Shown one piece after another: positions 34,951-49,900 of a stretch of DNA of 64,000 nt. A program made the translations under genes and the position numbers. The notes under the pieces were generated by a model that ran no database searches, was not told where the DNA came from, and saw only the letters and a program-made list of their open reading frames with translations. Numbering within the stretch: position 1 is the stretch's first letter; every line of letters starts with the position of its first letter. The stretch covers positions 30,057,854 to 30,121,853 of the forward strand of contig NC_054549.1 in assembly GCF_017654505.1 (NCBI RefSeq), in the 5' to 3' direction. The stretch comes from Polyodon spathula (lineage: Eukaryota; Chordata; Actinopteri; Acipenseriformes; Polyodontidae).

Positions 34951-37900
34951 TTTGAATACAGGGCTGTAGAATGTAAAGGTTTTTTTACTCTATGCGTTGA
35001 TGCAGTGGCATGTTTGAGAGGCGGTCTGCTATGACTGGTGTGATTGAATAGTGCCGTTAGGCAAATAACGCATGAAGTGCTGAAGTATTTTTGGATTGAA
35101 TGAGTGATACTGTAGCAGTAATAATTCAGATTTATACAGTGCCTTTTAGGGCTAAACCAGGGGTTGATTTGTAAACAAAAAAGTCCTGGGTCTTCTAATT
35201 AAAGAAGACAGATAACATTTTTGTTTATAGACCTAATGTACTGACCATTTACAGAGGCATCAATATATGTATATGCTGACCTTTGCCTGGCCGTGTTTTA
35301 ACATAATCTTCAGGTCTGAACAGTGGCAGGCTGACTAATCTGATAAACAGGAGCGACGACACTGTTGTTTTTAAGAACGCTAGTTTTTTGGTGCTTCACC
35401 GTTTGGGGTGTAAAAAACTAAAAACGTCCTTATTCATAAATGTTGCATACTAAAATATATGGTTACAGTACACTTATGTCATTCATTTTGTCAGTTATTT
35501 TATTTTATTTTTTGCAAAAAAAAGAAAGAAATAATAATATATATATAATTTTTTTCTTCTGCAAAATGAATAATTCTCGCCTGTCAGAAAAAAAGGTACC
35601 GGGATCCGATGCGATCTGTCAGAAATTAACCCCCAGTTTAAAGCGCCTCTTGGTTTATCTGCAGGACTTATTTTCTTTCAATTCAAAACCTGAAATAACT
35701 TGTTGAGTGTGGCTCTAAGGCTAGCAACTTTTACTCTGGGTCTCTTTGGCAAAATATCCATAAGTAACCAGAAAAAAAAGCAATATAAATGTAACAGGGC
35801 GTGGAGTGCAACATGTTTTATCTTTACAGCCACTTCACTGTAACAACACAAGTTTTATGAAACTTGTTGTAGGACCTTCTTTAATTATTGAGTGTATCAT
35901 TATCTATGGATTCTTTGAATGCATTTTGACTGCCGGTATGTACAGTATGTCACACTGCAGGTATGACAAAACTTGCTCAGGGTATCCTTTAGCACAGGCT
36001 TTTGATAGTGTCATAATGGGTTGTATGTAAGCTGTCTATCTGTTGGCTATAGTTACTGGACATGCTGAAATGGACAAGTCCTGAAGATTATCAGAATCTT
36101 ACAGAGACACCGCTCTCCCTGTCTCTGTCTGTCTGTCTCTCTGGCTGTATATCAAACCATTTAAACACCTGTCGAATTAGTGGTTGTGTATAGTGGCACT
36201 GCATCATACTGATATGTAGACATTGCTAATCTCTAGTCTTCTATACAGTACTTCCAGAAGTGTGATGGGGCTTGTTTTGTGCGATGTGCTGCATTTGAAA
36301 CCGCATGGCAACAATGTTATAGGTTGTTACTAGTTTGCAGATACATTCTGAAGACCTCTGGGGTAAGTTTATCTCCTAAAGCAAACACACTATGCACTGT
36401 GCACAGGCAGATCCATCTTTAGAACTGTACCTCCCCCAGCTCCTACTGCAGCAATAAATTGTTCCTCAGGTTTAGATTTGTGATCAATAGTTTAGGAAGC
36501 CTGTTCTGTCTAAAGGGATTTCATTCTTTGTTTTAAATTAAACACAGGAACTCAGTTTGTTGTCTTCTACATTTATATTTAATAAGGCTGTATGATAACT
36601 GGTTGAAAGGTGGAACTACAAAATTCACAGCTGCCAGTGCCTTGGAAACACTCCTGTGAAGAAGCACTGAAAGGTCACCAGTTTAAGTCTTCATTTCAGA
36701 TGGTAGCGACTGCTCCCTGTTTGAAGAGTAACTGCAGTTCTCCTGTGAGATACACTCCAGCTAAATACATTGGACATTGTTTTTTACACTACATCTTCTA
36801 TGACTTTCGTTGACCTATGCTTCAGGAATGCCATCGAAACGAAAGTTTGTCTCTCACTTAAAAAATGTAAATCTTATTTTTAGATGGCACCTCTTGCTTA
36901 ACCCATAACCACCATTGTTAACTGATGAAATCATAAAAACATAGTGTTCCATATCAAAATGAGAATTGATTTTTCTGGCTACTGGTTGATATGTAACCCG
37001 TGAGTCTGGATACAGTACGTTTTGATGGCATGAGAATTCATTGTTTCCTCACATATCGCTATGGCTTCCTGAATGGCTATGTCTTTCAGACTTAGTGATA
37101 GGCTCATATAGATGAGCAGATGATGAATTGAATTAATTTAGAATTAAAGTGAAACTGAACATAATGAACACAATTACGGATAAATTACCCCCGCCCCCCC
37201 ATTATAGGCCTGACCAGTAGAGGGCAATGATTACAAGGCTTGTGCAGATAATGGCTACAATCTGCACGAAGCAGTGTTACATTCCTAAAGGACTGACCAC
37301 AAGGCATTCTCTTCTGAGGCTGCTTACACGTATAAAGATGACCCGATGCTAGATTCACAAATAATAGAAAGGTACACTCTTTGATTCTATATGACCGAAG
37401 AGATTTTAGTTAGCCTCTGATCTTCAGCAGTGGTCATCAGATTTGTAATAGGTTCCATGGTCCTTTCTGCTCGCCACCTGTCTTCTATAGCAATTACGGG
37501 GCTGCAGAACACAGATGCAAGGCTATCAAAGAAATAGCAGAGTGCCCTGTGACCTCCAGTGGGTCCCTTGAAAGATGCGGAGGCTGTTTTGTGTCAGACT
37601 GTCACATCACTGAACAGAGGGTCCAGAGAACTGATTGTTCCTGTATTACTGATGAAGCGAACCTCCAGCTGTATTTCCTCTATTAGGTTTTATTAGTCGT
37701 ACAACAAAGCTCCCCGGGGCCGGCTCAGGTCATACGCACAACACAAGCAACCACTGCAATCAGCTTTGTGGCAGTGCCTCTGTATGGAGTAGAGATGGAC
37801 TCTTGCTTTTAACCTGGTAATGCCCACTGCAGTTACTGCAGTGTGACACATCCTTTGTAACCCCATTGATAGTGAATAGACTGCCTCCATTGATTATGGG

Positions 37901-38213
37901 CAATTCTGATTGTTTTAAATTGTATTAATAACATTTCAGCACTTCTTCTGCTTCTTCTTCTTCATAATAATAATAATAATGGCTCTTGAGAATGGTATTT
38001 CATTAAAATAGAACTAAATGTTAGAGCTCATTACATCATTTCACTTTAGGTCTGTTTAAAACAGGCACTTTTCAAATGATTAATTTTAAATTAAATGTAG
38101 ATCTTTAAAATTTGCTGATCATGTTATTTTTTGTGTAAGATTCAATATTCTGTAGAAGTAACTGTGTTTTCAGGGTACTTTTCACATTACACATTTACAC
38201 TTCAGTAGACTAT
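34951..38213. other. Probable TEX264 intron 3, no recognised gene
   Basis: No coding exon that I can support. A short CTCTGTCTGTCTGT-type simple repeat lies near 36113-36145 and a (TAA)n run near 37965-37980. Confidence 0.45.
37214..37226 (+). promoter_or_regulatory. Candidate CTCF binding site
   Basis: CCAGTAGAGGGCA matches the CTCF core CCASYAGRKGGCR at every position, on the + strand. This is the opposite orientation to the candidate at 12637-12650. Confidence 0.4.
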
Positions 38214-38484
38214 TAAGGAGGCAGTGTGGTCCAGTGGTTAAAGTCCAGGGCTTGTAACCAGAAGGTCACCGTTTCAAATCCCACCTCTGTCAGTGAATGT
38301 CACCCTGAGCAAGTCACTTAACCTCCTTGTGCTCTGTTCTGTGGATGAGATGTTAAATCAATGTCCTATTTTATGTGACTCTACATATAATGCACAGTTC
38401 ACAGCCTACCTCTGTAAAGTGCTTTGTGATGGTGATCCACTATGAAAGGTGCTATATAAAGATATTATTATTATTATTATTATT
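38214..38484 (+). mobile_element. tRNA-derived CORE-type SINE (MIR-like)
   Basis: The head GGCAGTGTGGTCCAGTGGTT is an A-box-like tRNA promoter, and GTTTCAAATCCC is the B box. A CORE-like middle (GAGCAAGTCACTTAACCTCC) follows, then a tail with GTGCTTTGTGATGGTGATCC and GGTGCTATATAAA, ending in (TTA)n. The order and motifs are those of V/CORE-SINE families of vertebrates. It is nearly full length. Confidence 0.85.
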
Positions 38485-41400
38485 TGAGTAAAATGCTTCT
38501 GAATTTGTTAACTGTGCTCATTTCTTATACTTTCTGGCAGTCCATTCCAAACATTAGATGTTCTATATGGAAATGCATTCAAGCCTTTTTCTTCCACGAT
38601 TTCAGTGCATCCAGTTTTGCTTTGTCTATAAACATTTGAAATGAGTCTAACAAGTTCTTTAACCTTTTAATTATAGAGCACTTGACCATGGAAAGTAAAT
38701 AACAGTGTCTATGTTGTCCACTGAATTAACCACACAAATTAGTACGGGTAGTCACAAGTCCATAGAGCAGATACTGTAGATTCATATTCTCATCTATTGT
38801 GCTGACCTGTGGAACAAATTCTGTCTATTCTGATTCTGACATGTCATGGTTAGATTGCTTAATTATTGGTCGATTTTAAGTGTGATTTGAAAGTGGGTTG
38901 GCCATACACAGGTCATGACAGGACCACTGGCAGTTACTGGAGCATGAATGGGACTCTCACGCTTGAACTGTTTACCTCTGCACTCTGAAGAAAAGGGAAA
39001 ACAAGGTCCTGTGACCTGCAAATAATGCTTTTCCTATAAACAGCTTGAGGTTTTTAGCAAATAGTAAGTGTTCATAACCAAATTTTGTTCAATGTCTACT
39101 GATGTCAGTTATTGTCTCTGTGATTTTAGTGCTGTATGTTTTCATGTGCCTGCTACCTCTGGCTATGAGAATATTTGAATATAATTGAAAAGACACCTTG
39201 AGAACACTTTGCCTAAGGAAACACCCTTGTGGTGAAACTGACTGTCTACCAGAAATATATTCCACTGCAATTGCTATTTCTGTAAAGTTTGACTGGTAAT
39301 TTTCAATCCCCCCTTTTTTTTTTCAGAAAGGCACATGTAAAGTATTTGGTAACATTATTCATCCCGAGGCATGTACTGATGCAGCCTATGCTTTGGATTG
39401 GATTCCAGAAAGCAGTTTACTTTCCGGAAGCAAGATGCCGAACGGGTAATGAATGCGGCGCCTGGAAAATGTTCAGGAATACTTAACGCGCTGACATTCA
39501 AGTGTGTCGTGTTTGACAAGTGTAGACATTTTTGGAATAGAACATCTTTGCAAGCAGTTTTAATGAGAACAAGTGAGCCCTTGAGCTTTGACATTTCTCT
39601 TCTGTAAACTCATGCATGGACAACTGTTGGTCTTTCAGAATGCTTTATGTGCTGGGGGGAGGGTTCTGTTCAGGAAGATACTGGGATGGTATCCGTGAAA
39701 GGCAGATGGTCCTTTAGGTGAAAGTTAGAAAAATTGAATTGTAAACATACATAAGTTAGTCAGAGGTATCAAGATAGATCTATCCCAATAGGGTATCTTG
39801 CTGTGAATATTGTGAGGTTGTTGTTTCTAATGAACTTCAAGGTGCTGAGGTATTAACGAACCTGTGCTGAGGAATAAGTAGTTGAATGAGTGTAGCCCTG
39901 GATGTTTTCTTTTGGGTCGCTTAACAGGCTGGGCTGCTCTGCCCCATTTAATGCACTGGATTGGTGGAGAGGCGAGGGAGTCGGTACAGATTTCCTTGCC
40001 ATGTTAAAAAAATAAATAAAAATAATAATAATCTTCTAAAAAGTACTCCAAGGCATAACACAAAGCTTTTTACATTATCCTTCCATTACATTATGTGTAA
40101 CTATTTAGCCCACTGGTTGAGCTCATGCTCAATGGTGTGATTCTGCTAGAGCACCGTCAGCCCAGAGTTTGAGAAAAACACTAATGTAAAACCTGGAGGA
40201 TGGAATTTTGATTCACCTTTTGTACTCTAAATAAGGCTAATATTTGGGTATCTGACTTGTTAACCACCCTTTGCACTTACATTTGTTCCTATAGGTAGTA
40301 CTGTATTTTCCCAGTCCTTTAGTAACTGATGTATCCCTGAATGTATTTAAAGACTACTTTCACTTCTGGATTGATATTTAACCACGGTTGACTATTATAC
40401 CTTCATTATTGGGTTAAAATGTAATACAAAATAAAACAGCATGTTCCATATGTATGTTAACACAGATGATTTAATTTAATGCATCAGATTCCATTTGACT
40501 GCTGTCAAGCTCAGCGCAAACTTTGCAGAGATGGAAACTGACTGTGCTGTAGTGGAAAGCACAAAGTTGCACTGTGTGTAATTGGTGTTCATCTACTTTC
40601 AGACCAAAGTGTAATCATGTCTAATGTTATGTATTACTTATATAACTTTCACAAAAGTATAGTTTATTTGTATTGATGACTCTGATACCAATATGTTACA
40701 TTCTTGTAAATTTGTAACTGTCCACTGTTACGTTTTGTTGTTAACATCCTATTCTCATCCAGTGACTAAAATTGCATTGAGGGCAGTGTAAAATGTATGT
40801 GAAGAATGAGATAAAAGTGATGCAGCACTCTGTGTGTGAGCACTTGGGAGTTTGGGTCTATGTAAGGCACGGTAATAAGAGTATGCTTGAATTTCGAGGA
40901 ACACCCTTGCTGTTTTGTTGAGGGACAGAGATTCTTTAATATTCAAGCACGTTATATCCCTCATTCATGCACTGTTGACAGAGACCAATCTCGCTGCCTT
41001 ACCTAGCTAGTGTACTGTAGCCGATTACCTATGACCACAACACACATAAAATAAAGGGAAAAGATGAGTTTGAACCTTAAATTGTCTAATATAATTGGAT
41101 TCCAGACAATAATAGTGTCGTCATGCTTCCACTCAGCACCAAAGCTGACAATTACAAAGATGATGTGTGTTTGCCTAGCAGAGATGCTGCTGTGAAAAAG
41201 TAGGCACAACAAAGGTCCTTTAAAGGTCACCGGCATTAACAAACATGTCTCAAAATTCCACCATTCCTCTTCAGCAATTTCTGCCTGCATTCCGACCTTT
41301 TATTGTTTTCCCTACCTTTCAAACTCTGACTGGTAATTGGCTGACAGTCTTCTGCTGGAAGAGGAAGTATGCCAGGTGATCCCCTTCCTCACTTCAATGA

Positions 41401-44400
41401 GATAATGAGGCCTGCTGGGAGAAAACAAAAAAATAAAATGAAAACAGTTTACAGAAATGCAGAGTACCCTGCGTGAACCTGTGGCCCTCACCACTAACAA
41501 GCACCCCCTTATTGTTTTAACTTTATTGTGACAAAAAACAGCAAACCTTACAGTTGTTTTCAGTGGCAGGTTTGCTCTATGGTTTGCCAAAATCTGTTAC
41601 TGTGCATTGCTGTAGTATTGTAGATATATAAAAACAAAATCAAGGTAGCTACAGTATGATAATTTGAAATATGATAATTATACCAAAAAATGTTTCATTT
41701 GCCTGATTCAGTATTATGTGGTAGAGTATAGCTGCTAGTATAACATATAGCTACTCTTGCTTCAAAATCACTATCCATAAAAAAGGAAAATACTACTTCA
41801 GCCATCACAATTTGATAAAAAAAAAAAGTGTACTGTAAGCCCCATGTTATTACGCTTGAATCAAAGCATGAGACTTTGCCCTTTAATATTCTGAGGCAAT
41901 GTGCTGACCCACACAAATGTTCTTATCTTAAATCCCCAACTGAAATGTTAAAAAGGAGTTTTCCGAATGTGAACCACAGATCGTGTCTCCCAGTTGTTCT
42001 ATGTGTGAAGGAAAAACAAAACTGTTTAATATTGTTGTTTTGCTTCTTTAACAACCATCTAGAACAGTTTAGTACATAATACATTTTCATTAAAAAAAAA
42101 AAAAAAAACATTCCTTACCAGTTAAAGCTTGTAAGAACCAGTGTGTGTTCATCCATAACTTAAAAATTCACAGAATTTTATGTCAAGCAGATAGATGTTT
42201 TACCTAGTGTCGCCTTCCGTGCATTAAAAAAAAAAAAAAAAAAAAAATAGTTAGTACACTCAAGCCAAAATGCTTTTCTGCAAGCCTACTTTACCATATA
42301 ATTTTACCTTCTGGATTTACCTACTTGTCTGCCACCACGGGGATTCTCTTGTAAACAAGGTGTTACTCCTCAATGTGCAATGAAATTCCAATGAAATGAA
42401 ATGGTTAAGTTGAAAGCTGTAAGATTTTCTCTGACCTTCAACACTGAATGAATCAGTACAGCCCCCTTTTCTTTTCAGAGTAGGAGCGCCTTCCTGCTGC
42501 GAGACACCAGCTCCCAGCCTCTCCTCCACTCTTTGAACTCCTATAAATAATAAAGGAAAGGGCTATTCATTTTGCAGTGTTGCGGCAACCAGTCGGCTCT
42601 AACCTCATTAACCTGTGAATGTTAACGCCAGCATTTTTATGTTCTGTTTCAATTTCTTTCAAATATTTGATGTATTCAGTTTTTGTGAACCTGTCTGAAC
42701 TAATGTGCACACTGGAGAGTCAAAAGCTGCATGTGTTGGCTAGCCCTGATACAGTACTGAAGAAAGACCACCTACAAGTTAAGAGTATAGGCCATTTCTA
42801 ATTGATATTTAGTTCAAGGCTTTTCTTGAAGCTACACTCACATGGATAAGTTGAGAGCTGCTCCAGCCAGCAAGCCATAAACCATAAGCCACTATATCAA
42901 AGGTTTCTCTCAAACATTAAGGTAAAATCAGGTGGTGTTGATGACACTAAAAGAAGGCTGTACAATCAGACAGGATATCAGAATATTTCACCAAGTGCTG
43001 TCAGCTGGATGTCAGAGAAAATTGAGAACTAATTCTGTAGAAAACTGTACAGAAGAGACAGTGATAAAAACCCACTGTGAGATAGATAAAGAATACTCCC
43101 TGATCGTTCATGGAGTGCTGGATTAATTCCATACATTTCTGCACATTACTTTGTGTTTGAGTACAAAAGCTAGCATTTGCCAAAGTGTAAATGCCCAATT
43201 TGTATAATGTTTTTTTATTTATTTTTAGAAAAAAATTACCTGTTAGTTACAAACTTATGAAAGACTCACTCAAGTAATCTTGCTTTATACTAGTTTTGTA
43301 ACACTGACTCATTTGCTTACCACACAAAACAGTGCGAGTTGTACTTGATCAATCTTACCAAATGAGTCTTGGCCTCTACTGCCTGTCTGGTTTGACCTTT
43401 AGCACGGGGTTAATGGCAGGATGTGTCTTGGCGCTGCAATGCTTGCTTTCCCAGCAGCCTCATCAGGCCTCTGGAGCATGTATAATTGATGCCTTTCTGA
43501 AACTCGCCTGTCGTTGTGTAAATATGATTGTCGCCTCCCAGCTGAGGATATTCTGAGATATTTATGAAGGGTAAATGTTACATTTTGAATATCTACACAG
43601 ACTATTTATCGGATATAAATATAATGGCAGAGACCTTTTAAAGAGACATGTGATCCCATTGAGAGCTGATGATAATATTATTCAGTACTTAGGATTTGAT
43701 GCTGAGAAATGACATCAGGGCACCATTGTAAGGTTCTTGGTGAATGAGGGGCGAGGTGTATTGTCATGACGTGCTAACCTGTGCATTCCCATGATCTCCT
43801 TAAACGGTCTACAGCAGGTGTGCTGACTGCATGTCTTGGTTACAGGGGAGCTGTAAGCACCTGCATGTTTTTGATATCATACTGTAGTATTAAAGCATGA
43901 CTGAGTGATAGCAATAACAAGTGATCTTCTGTAGCTCCATGCAATGTTACTGATACTCTATCCAGCATGTTCAGATATTACACAGCATGGGGTGTGATGA
44001 CTTAATACTTTGTGCATTCGGGTTACTTTGGATACAACAGAGCTGTATATACTCTTGATGTTGCCACAGACAACCAGTCTCTGTACTGAGCATTGCCACT
44101 GAACCTCAAAAAATGAAAATGATAATATGCTGTATGATGTGTGTATGTGTAAAGCTACAGTACAGCATTCAGATTGTAATAAGGAGAAACTCTAAGTAAT
44201 ACATTCAGACTTCCAGTTATGTCTTGTTTTCATGCAAGCATGAAAGTGTTGTATCTTCAGATCTACACCAGAGTCAATAGAAATCAAATAAACATTTCTC
44301 TCCAGGGCATGCAGTAGGGCCTGGGCTTTGGCTCTGTTGAACCACATTTCCCAACCTTCTGCTTATTTAGGATGGGTCGGATATCTGAGTCAGCCTAGCT

Positions 44401-45635
44401 GGAGATAGACCATGCTTCAGTTACTTGGTGCTTTGAAATCTGGACTCATTCTTCCGAGTATTCAAAACTAGGACAATGATAAACTAGATGTAAAACTATA
44501 GAGGGTTAGGTGGCTCAGCAGGCTATAATATATATATGCTTTACATTTTTTAGTTACTTAAACATTCGTTTTTCTTTTTGTTATAGTTTTTTGCCTAATG
44601 GGTAGCAGATTTACAAGTTTGGTGAGTATTGGTTGTTTCAGGGTACTAGTGTAATGTCGATAATAATCAATTTGTGACGCATGGTGAAAAATGTATTCGA
44701 TAAAGTTTTGCACTTTTTCAGCTGTTTTACAGGCAGACACTTGCCGTGTTTCCTTTAAATTACATTATATTATTTTCCCGGTAATCAGCAATGTGAGATT
44801 TAAATGGTTCAAAGTTGATTTATTTCTTTAATGTCTCTGTTTCATGTAATGTAATAATATGCTGCTTTGGCAGATGCTACCAGCGATTTATAGGGACAAC
44901 TCACTGAGATGCTACATTCATTGGAGACTCAGAAAAACAGGAAAAGCCTTTCAAAAAAGCTGTGGGCCTTACTGGAATCCCAAACCTAGGTTGACTTGAG
45001 TATTTTTGTATTTATTGTTAAATTATACTAATATATTGCATGAGAAGTGTACAGTAAATAGGCTTAAATTATATATCTATATATATCTATATAATTATAT
45101 ATATATACGCATAATGAAGGTTCTTATATAATCTGTACTAATATATAGTACTTTTTTTTTTCTAATACAATGTTCAAATGCAGTAGAAACCCACTTAATA
45201 CATATAAAAACACACATGTTGACATTACCTGAATAACAAACTGTGCGTGTGCAGACCACTTATCAGTTCTGAATGTAAAACCAAAAAAAACTATTGCTAA
45301 AGATGTTGGCAGCACTACAGGACTGTAATTTGGATAGATACAAAACTTTTGGACATACTGCTGGTCTAAATTACGCACAGCAAATGAGGACAACATAAAT
45401 TTAAAGTTCCTTGCTATCTCAGTCTAAACCGCAATATACTGTCTCAAAGCCTGTACACTTTATGTAAGGGATTAAGAAAGACTTGGCTCTTAGTTCAGTA
45501 AGTTTGAAAAAAATAAACAAATCAATAAGCCCCTAAGGTGTTTCTGGCTGTATAGCCAGGCTCAATAGCCAGGGTTTGGTCAAAGCGAATTTCCCAGCTG
45601 ATATAGCCCTGCTCGGGAAAAGAACTAGTACTTTT
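38485..45635. other. Probable TEX264 intron 3, long stretch without recognised genes
   Basis: Non-repetitive AT-rich DNA with A-runs at about 41818, 42090-42107 and 42225-42247. An exon-like open segment at 39327-39449 follows a strong TTTTTTTTTTCAG acceptor but matches nothing I know. GC-richer segments at about 41160-41410 and 43330-43560 could be conserved non-coding DNA. Confidence 0.4.
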
Positions 45636-45925
45636 CAGCTTTGGCCAAATGTTTTGCATCACCCTATAGAATTAATTTTGCTTCAAAAAGTCAAATCAAA
45701 CCTGCTGAATAACGTTACGTTAACATATTGAATTACATGCCATTTTGTAGTTTTCATATACTTATTGAAAAACTGACAAAAGTTGAAAAATGTAACATCT
45801 TATAATCTAGCATGAAATACTGTACTATTATTATGTACTGTTATTATGTTCATATAGTTTTTGTTTTATTTAATTATGACTCCATCCTAAAATTCTAGGT
45901 GATGCAAAATGTTTGGCCATAGCTG
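45636..45925. mobile_element. Tc1-type MITE, uninterrupted copy
   Basis: The ends CAGCTTTGGCCAAATGTTTT and CAAAATGTTTGGCCATAGCTG are inverted relatives, each with GCATCACC / GGTGATGC next to it. The element is 290 bp with no coding capacity, and TA follows the right end. It shares termini with the copy at 7867-8523. Confidence 0.85.
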
Positions 45926-46921
45926 TAGGTTTGGAAGGTTATCTTGCTGGAATAGATTTAGTATTGCTGATTACAGTTTGAGGAGGGCAATTAAACACCC
46001 ATTACTGGCCTTGCTGATGACTGCTGAAGAAATTCAACCGAGTGCTTAGCAGTTTTACTAGCTTAATAGGTTATATCTGGGTTGGGTTAGCTTTCTGATG
46101 GGTGGAGAGTGCTCTGGACTGTGTTATTCAAAGAGCAAAATAAATAAATAAATAAAATCACCTACTGAGAAACTTTCACCAAGATCTTTTTTTAATGTTA
46201 AGTAATAATACTAACAGCAGTACTAATCTAATTAAAGGTTTTGAAATAGGTTTTTCACAGGTGAAATTATCTGCAAGTACAAAGCTAATTTTCCATCATT
46301 ATGCACCCAGCTGGAGTCCTAGTGTACTGCACAATTTTCTTTATGTCAGTTTTCAATTACCTGGAAATGTAATCAAGTAGTTTTCAGTGACCTGGAGAAG
46401 TGGGTAGTGTCCCTGCATGGCAGATGAGGGTAATATTCACTCTGCAGGTACACCACATATACACACTGTCCAACCACTTTATTAAGAACCGATTTTGTCA
46501 TCTCTGTTTTGTGGAGCATGTTTTCCTGTTTTACCCTGGTGATTACTCTTACGAATTATGCTGCGTTTGTGCCCTGACAGCGATGGCTATGTTCAAGACG
46601 ATAATATACCCATCCACAGTGCCAGAATTTGAGGAGCATGACACCTTTCATGTCTGCCCACAAATCCCAGAAACACAATCTAATTGAACATGTTTGAGAT
46701 GAACGTGTACAGCACATTCGTCTTTCCAGTCCTCTGCCTGCCTCTCTGCACTAATTCTAAAAGATAACACAGCCTGCAAGACACCTGTCAGTATCTTGTG
46801 GAGTCTATGCCATTTCGAACCAAGGCTGTGATCAGTACAAGTAGTCACCCAACTCAAGATTAAGTACAAGTCCTAATAAAGTATATGTTTTTATGGTTAT
46901 TATATGCAATAATATATATAT

Positions 46922-46968
<47 letters not shown>

Positions 46969-49900
46969 TGTTAAATGTAACAGATCTCGCTGAGGCTTTT
47001 CTCTTTTTCTGTTCACCATGTCTAGCAGTCGACTGTGTCAGCATAGGCAGAATCTGTCAGGCTAGGCTGAAACACTGGAGAGAAGCACATTGGGAATTGT
47101 TTCGGAAGCAGGTGCGAGAAGAAAAACGAATGCAAGCAAGTGTAAATTGTGTAGGAAGCTGGCAGGGCTGAGGTGAAAATGAAGTAGCTTCACATCTTAG
47201 ATTGCCAAGTGTAGAATATCTCCCCATCTGACAAAGATTATCAAACTGCAATGATGTGCCACTATTGTAGGGCTCCAAGAAGGATTTTAGGAAGACTGCA
47301 TAATCAAAAGTGAAATCCCTAATATAAAGATTCAGACTTCACAATGTGGTGGCATTTATACTGGAGATAGGGTGGTTGTCTCTGTAGCATTGCAATGTGA
47401 ATTTCAAAATGTGAACAGCTTGCTAACAAGTAAACACAAATACTGTTTTATTTTTTATGTTTTAGGGTTTCACATGTCTGTATTTATCTGTTGGTTACTT
47501 CATAGGCTGTCAAAAAGAGAAAAATAAGTTGCCTAGAAAGTAAACCACCAATTTACTGAGCTGTGTTTTGACTTGGATCTGTGACAACTGAGACGTGTCA
47601 TAGCTCGGGAAACACTATAGCTAAAACACCTCTAAAATTGTGACTAATAGTTTGCACTTATCATTGTTCCAATTAAAATAAACCAGTTAATGGAGATTCA
47701 GTTGGAACTTGCCTGGAGCAGATAAGTGCTGTACCATCTGAGAAACAAGTGACTCTTCTTGGGAAAAGCAGATGGAAACTAATTGAAGGATAGTTATATC
47801 CCATAGGAATCTCAGATGACAGAAGGAAGGACGGTAGAGCTGGCTGGAGTGTGTTAGGTGAAAGATCGGAAAGACTGATGAATCTTACTGTTAAGAGCAA
47901 GGTAGGAAATTAGGAACGAGTGAGAGGTGAGAGAAAAAAAAGGTAGCAGTTTATGAATTTCTAAAGCTGATGACAAAAAATACATATCTAGAGAAAACAG
48001 TTTAAATCCATGACTAATAATCCTGCTAATAATAACACATTTGGTATTAACACAGATGAACATATTTTTCAAATTGTATTTCCGTATTTTATTGAAATTG
48101 TAATTATTTAAAGTATTACAAATCTGAATGAATTCCAGGCAGCTGTTTGAGCCAGTCCAAAGAGAAACATTTTGTTCACATTGCAGTTTGTTCCAATTCT
48201 GAATTTCCACTGACCAGAAAACTTCTAATACGATATGCTTTCCTGCCTCATTAGCTCAGTGTGAAAGAGTTCATTAGCAATTGAGGCATTTCTCTCAACA
48301 ATTGAATACAAAAAAAGTATCACTTTTTATTAGTAGCATTTCACTCACGAGAAAACAAAACCGTGGCAGGCTGCTTCGAGTTGAAAGGCTATGTGAAATG
48401 TGACAGGACTTTAATATGTCTGTGCTTTTGTTTTGGGGAAGGGAGCTGAAGCGAATCGGAAAGTGACATGCGGAGTGAAAGGGAGGGAAGCTGAACGAGA
48501 GGAGCTTGTTAGTGAGGCTGTGCTGCACTCGTTAATAAACACCTTCAGAGGCTGTATGCGCCTGGCCTGGCTTTTAAAAACACCAGATTTTTTTTTCTTT
48601 TTCCTCAAGCCTATAGAAGCATCAGGATCACAATCAGATCAGCAATAATGACATCTGGAGGGTAGTTGGGTGGGTGGGTGGGGGGTCTTAAAGTTAATGT
48701 GATGTTAAAGATATGGTGTGGTACCATTTTACTAATAGCTTTAATGTATTTTTTCTTATAAGCCCCTGATGGAAATATCAGCTGTATGTTTCCTATAAGT
48801 TTTGGATGGGAGTGTTGCTGAAATGCCAGCATCACTGTCGAAGCACCAGAGAGGGGAAGTGCTCACCTGATGACCCCTGCAAAGTTCTCCACCCAGCGCT
48901 AGGGAGGAAGCAAATTGACTGATCCCTGGAGACAGCAGAGAAAAAGTGGGTGGGGGCTTGTCTCCTTTCTGTAAAAGTGCTGTGCAATTCTGATAAGGAG
49001 AGGAGGCACCATTCCAAAAGTCTCCTGGTTTAACAAGGCTAATTGCATTTCCAGTGCTGTTCTGGAGGAGGCGCAACATAGAGCTAAAAGGAAAAAAGCA
49101 GTCCTGTGCGCCAGTAAACCTATTCCCAGCAGGAGGCGCTAATGGGCCGTAATGTTTTTAGTTGAGATAGTGGAGAAAATGGCTATGCAGTATATGGAGT
49201 ACAGGACTTATTATGTTGGAACACATAGACCCATCTGTCTATAAATTTGTTAGGCACCCCCGTGATATCTTGGGAAATTCATTGGCAGGACAGTAGTTGC
49301 ATCTGCTAGTTTGCTTTCTCTGGGGAATCAAAGCCACACAGTAATGAGCATGTTGGTGGTAAAGAATAATGAATGGATGGAATTCAAAGATAAAGGGGTT
49401 ACAGAATTTAGTATGGTTTCAAAGTTTGTTGCAAATTTTAAATCCATTGTTATTGTGAAGTAGAATCCAGGCTGATGACGTTGGATTTCCATGTATCGCC
49501 ATCTGAAATAAACGGTCTCCCTGCAACTCTTTCTATAACATAATTATCTAGGGACATCATTGGCATTTGTTTCTGTACAAGGAGAGTATGCTTTTACTTT
49601 TGGTTTCTAATGCATATTATTTACTAATTCTCTCAAAAATAATGCAATTGTAGTTTCAAATAAATTCCAATGAAGTATTCAGGCATTATTCCAACTTCTG
49701 TCATACCTTAATTACCAGGCCGTAGAAGTGACAGACCACAAGAATATCTGTTCTGTTTATTGGGTTAGTTCAGGTGGCTGCAATATCATTGTTACTTTTA
49801 CAGTCCAGTACACTAGCTTAATCTCTAGAAAAAGGAATAGCTTTCTTTTCAGAATAGCACTTCTCTTCATGCCACAATCCAATGAGGAAACTGTGAATTC

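Noticed and set aside
38214..38290. Possible tRNA gene
   Set aside because: The A and B boxes belong to the head of a SINE, followed by CORE and tail sequences; the arms do not form a proper tRNA.
48756..49079. 107-codon - strand frame
   Set aside because: No motif, no splice context, and overlapping alternative frames of similar length.
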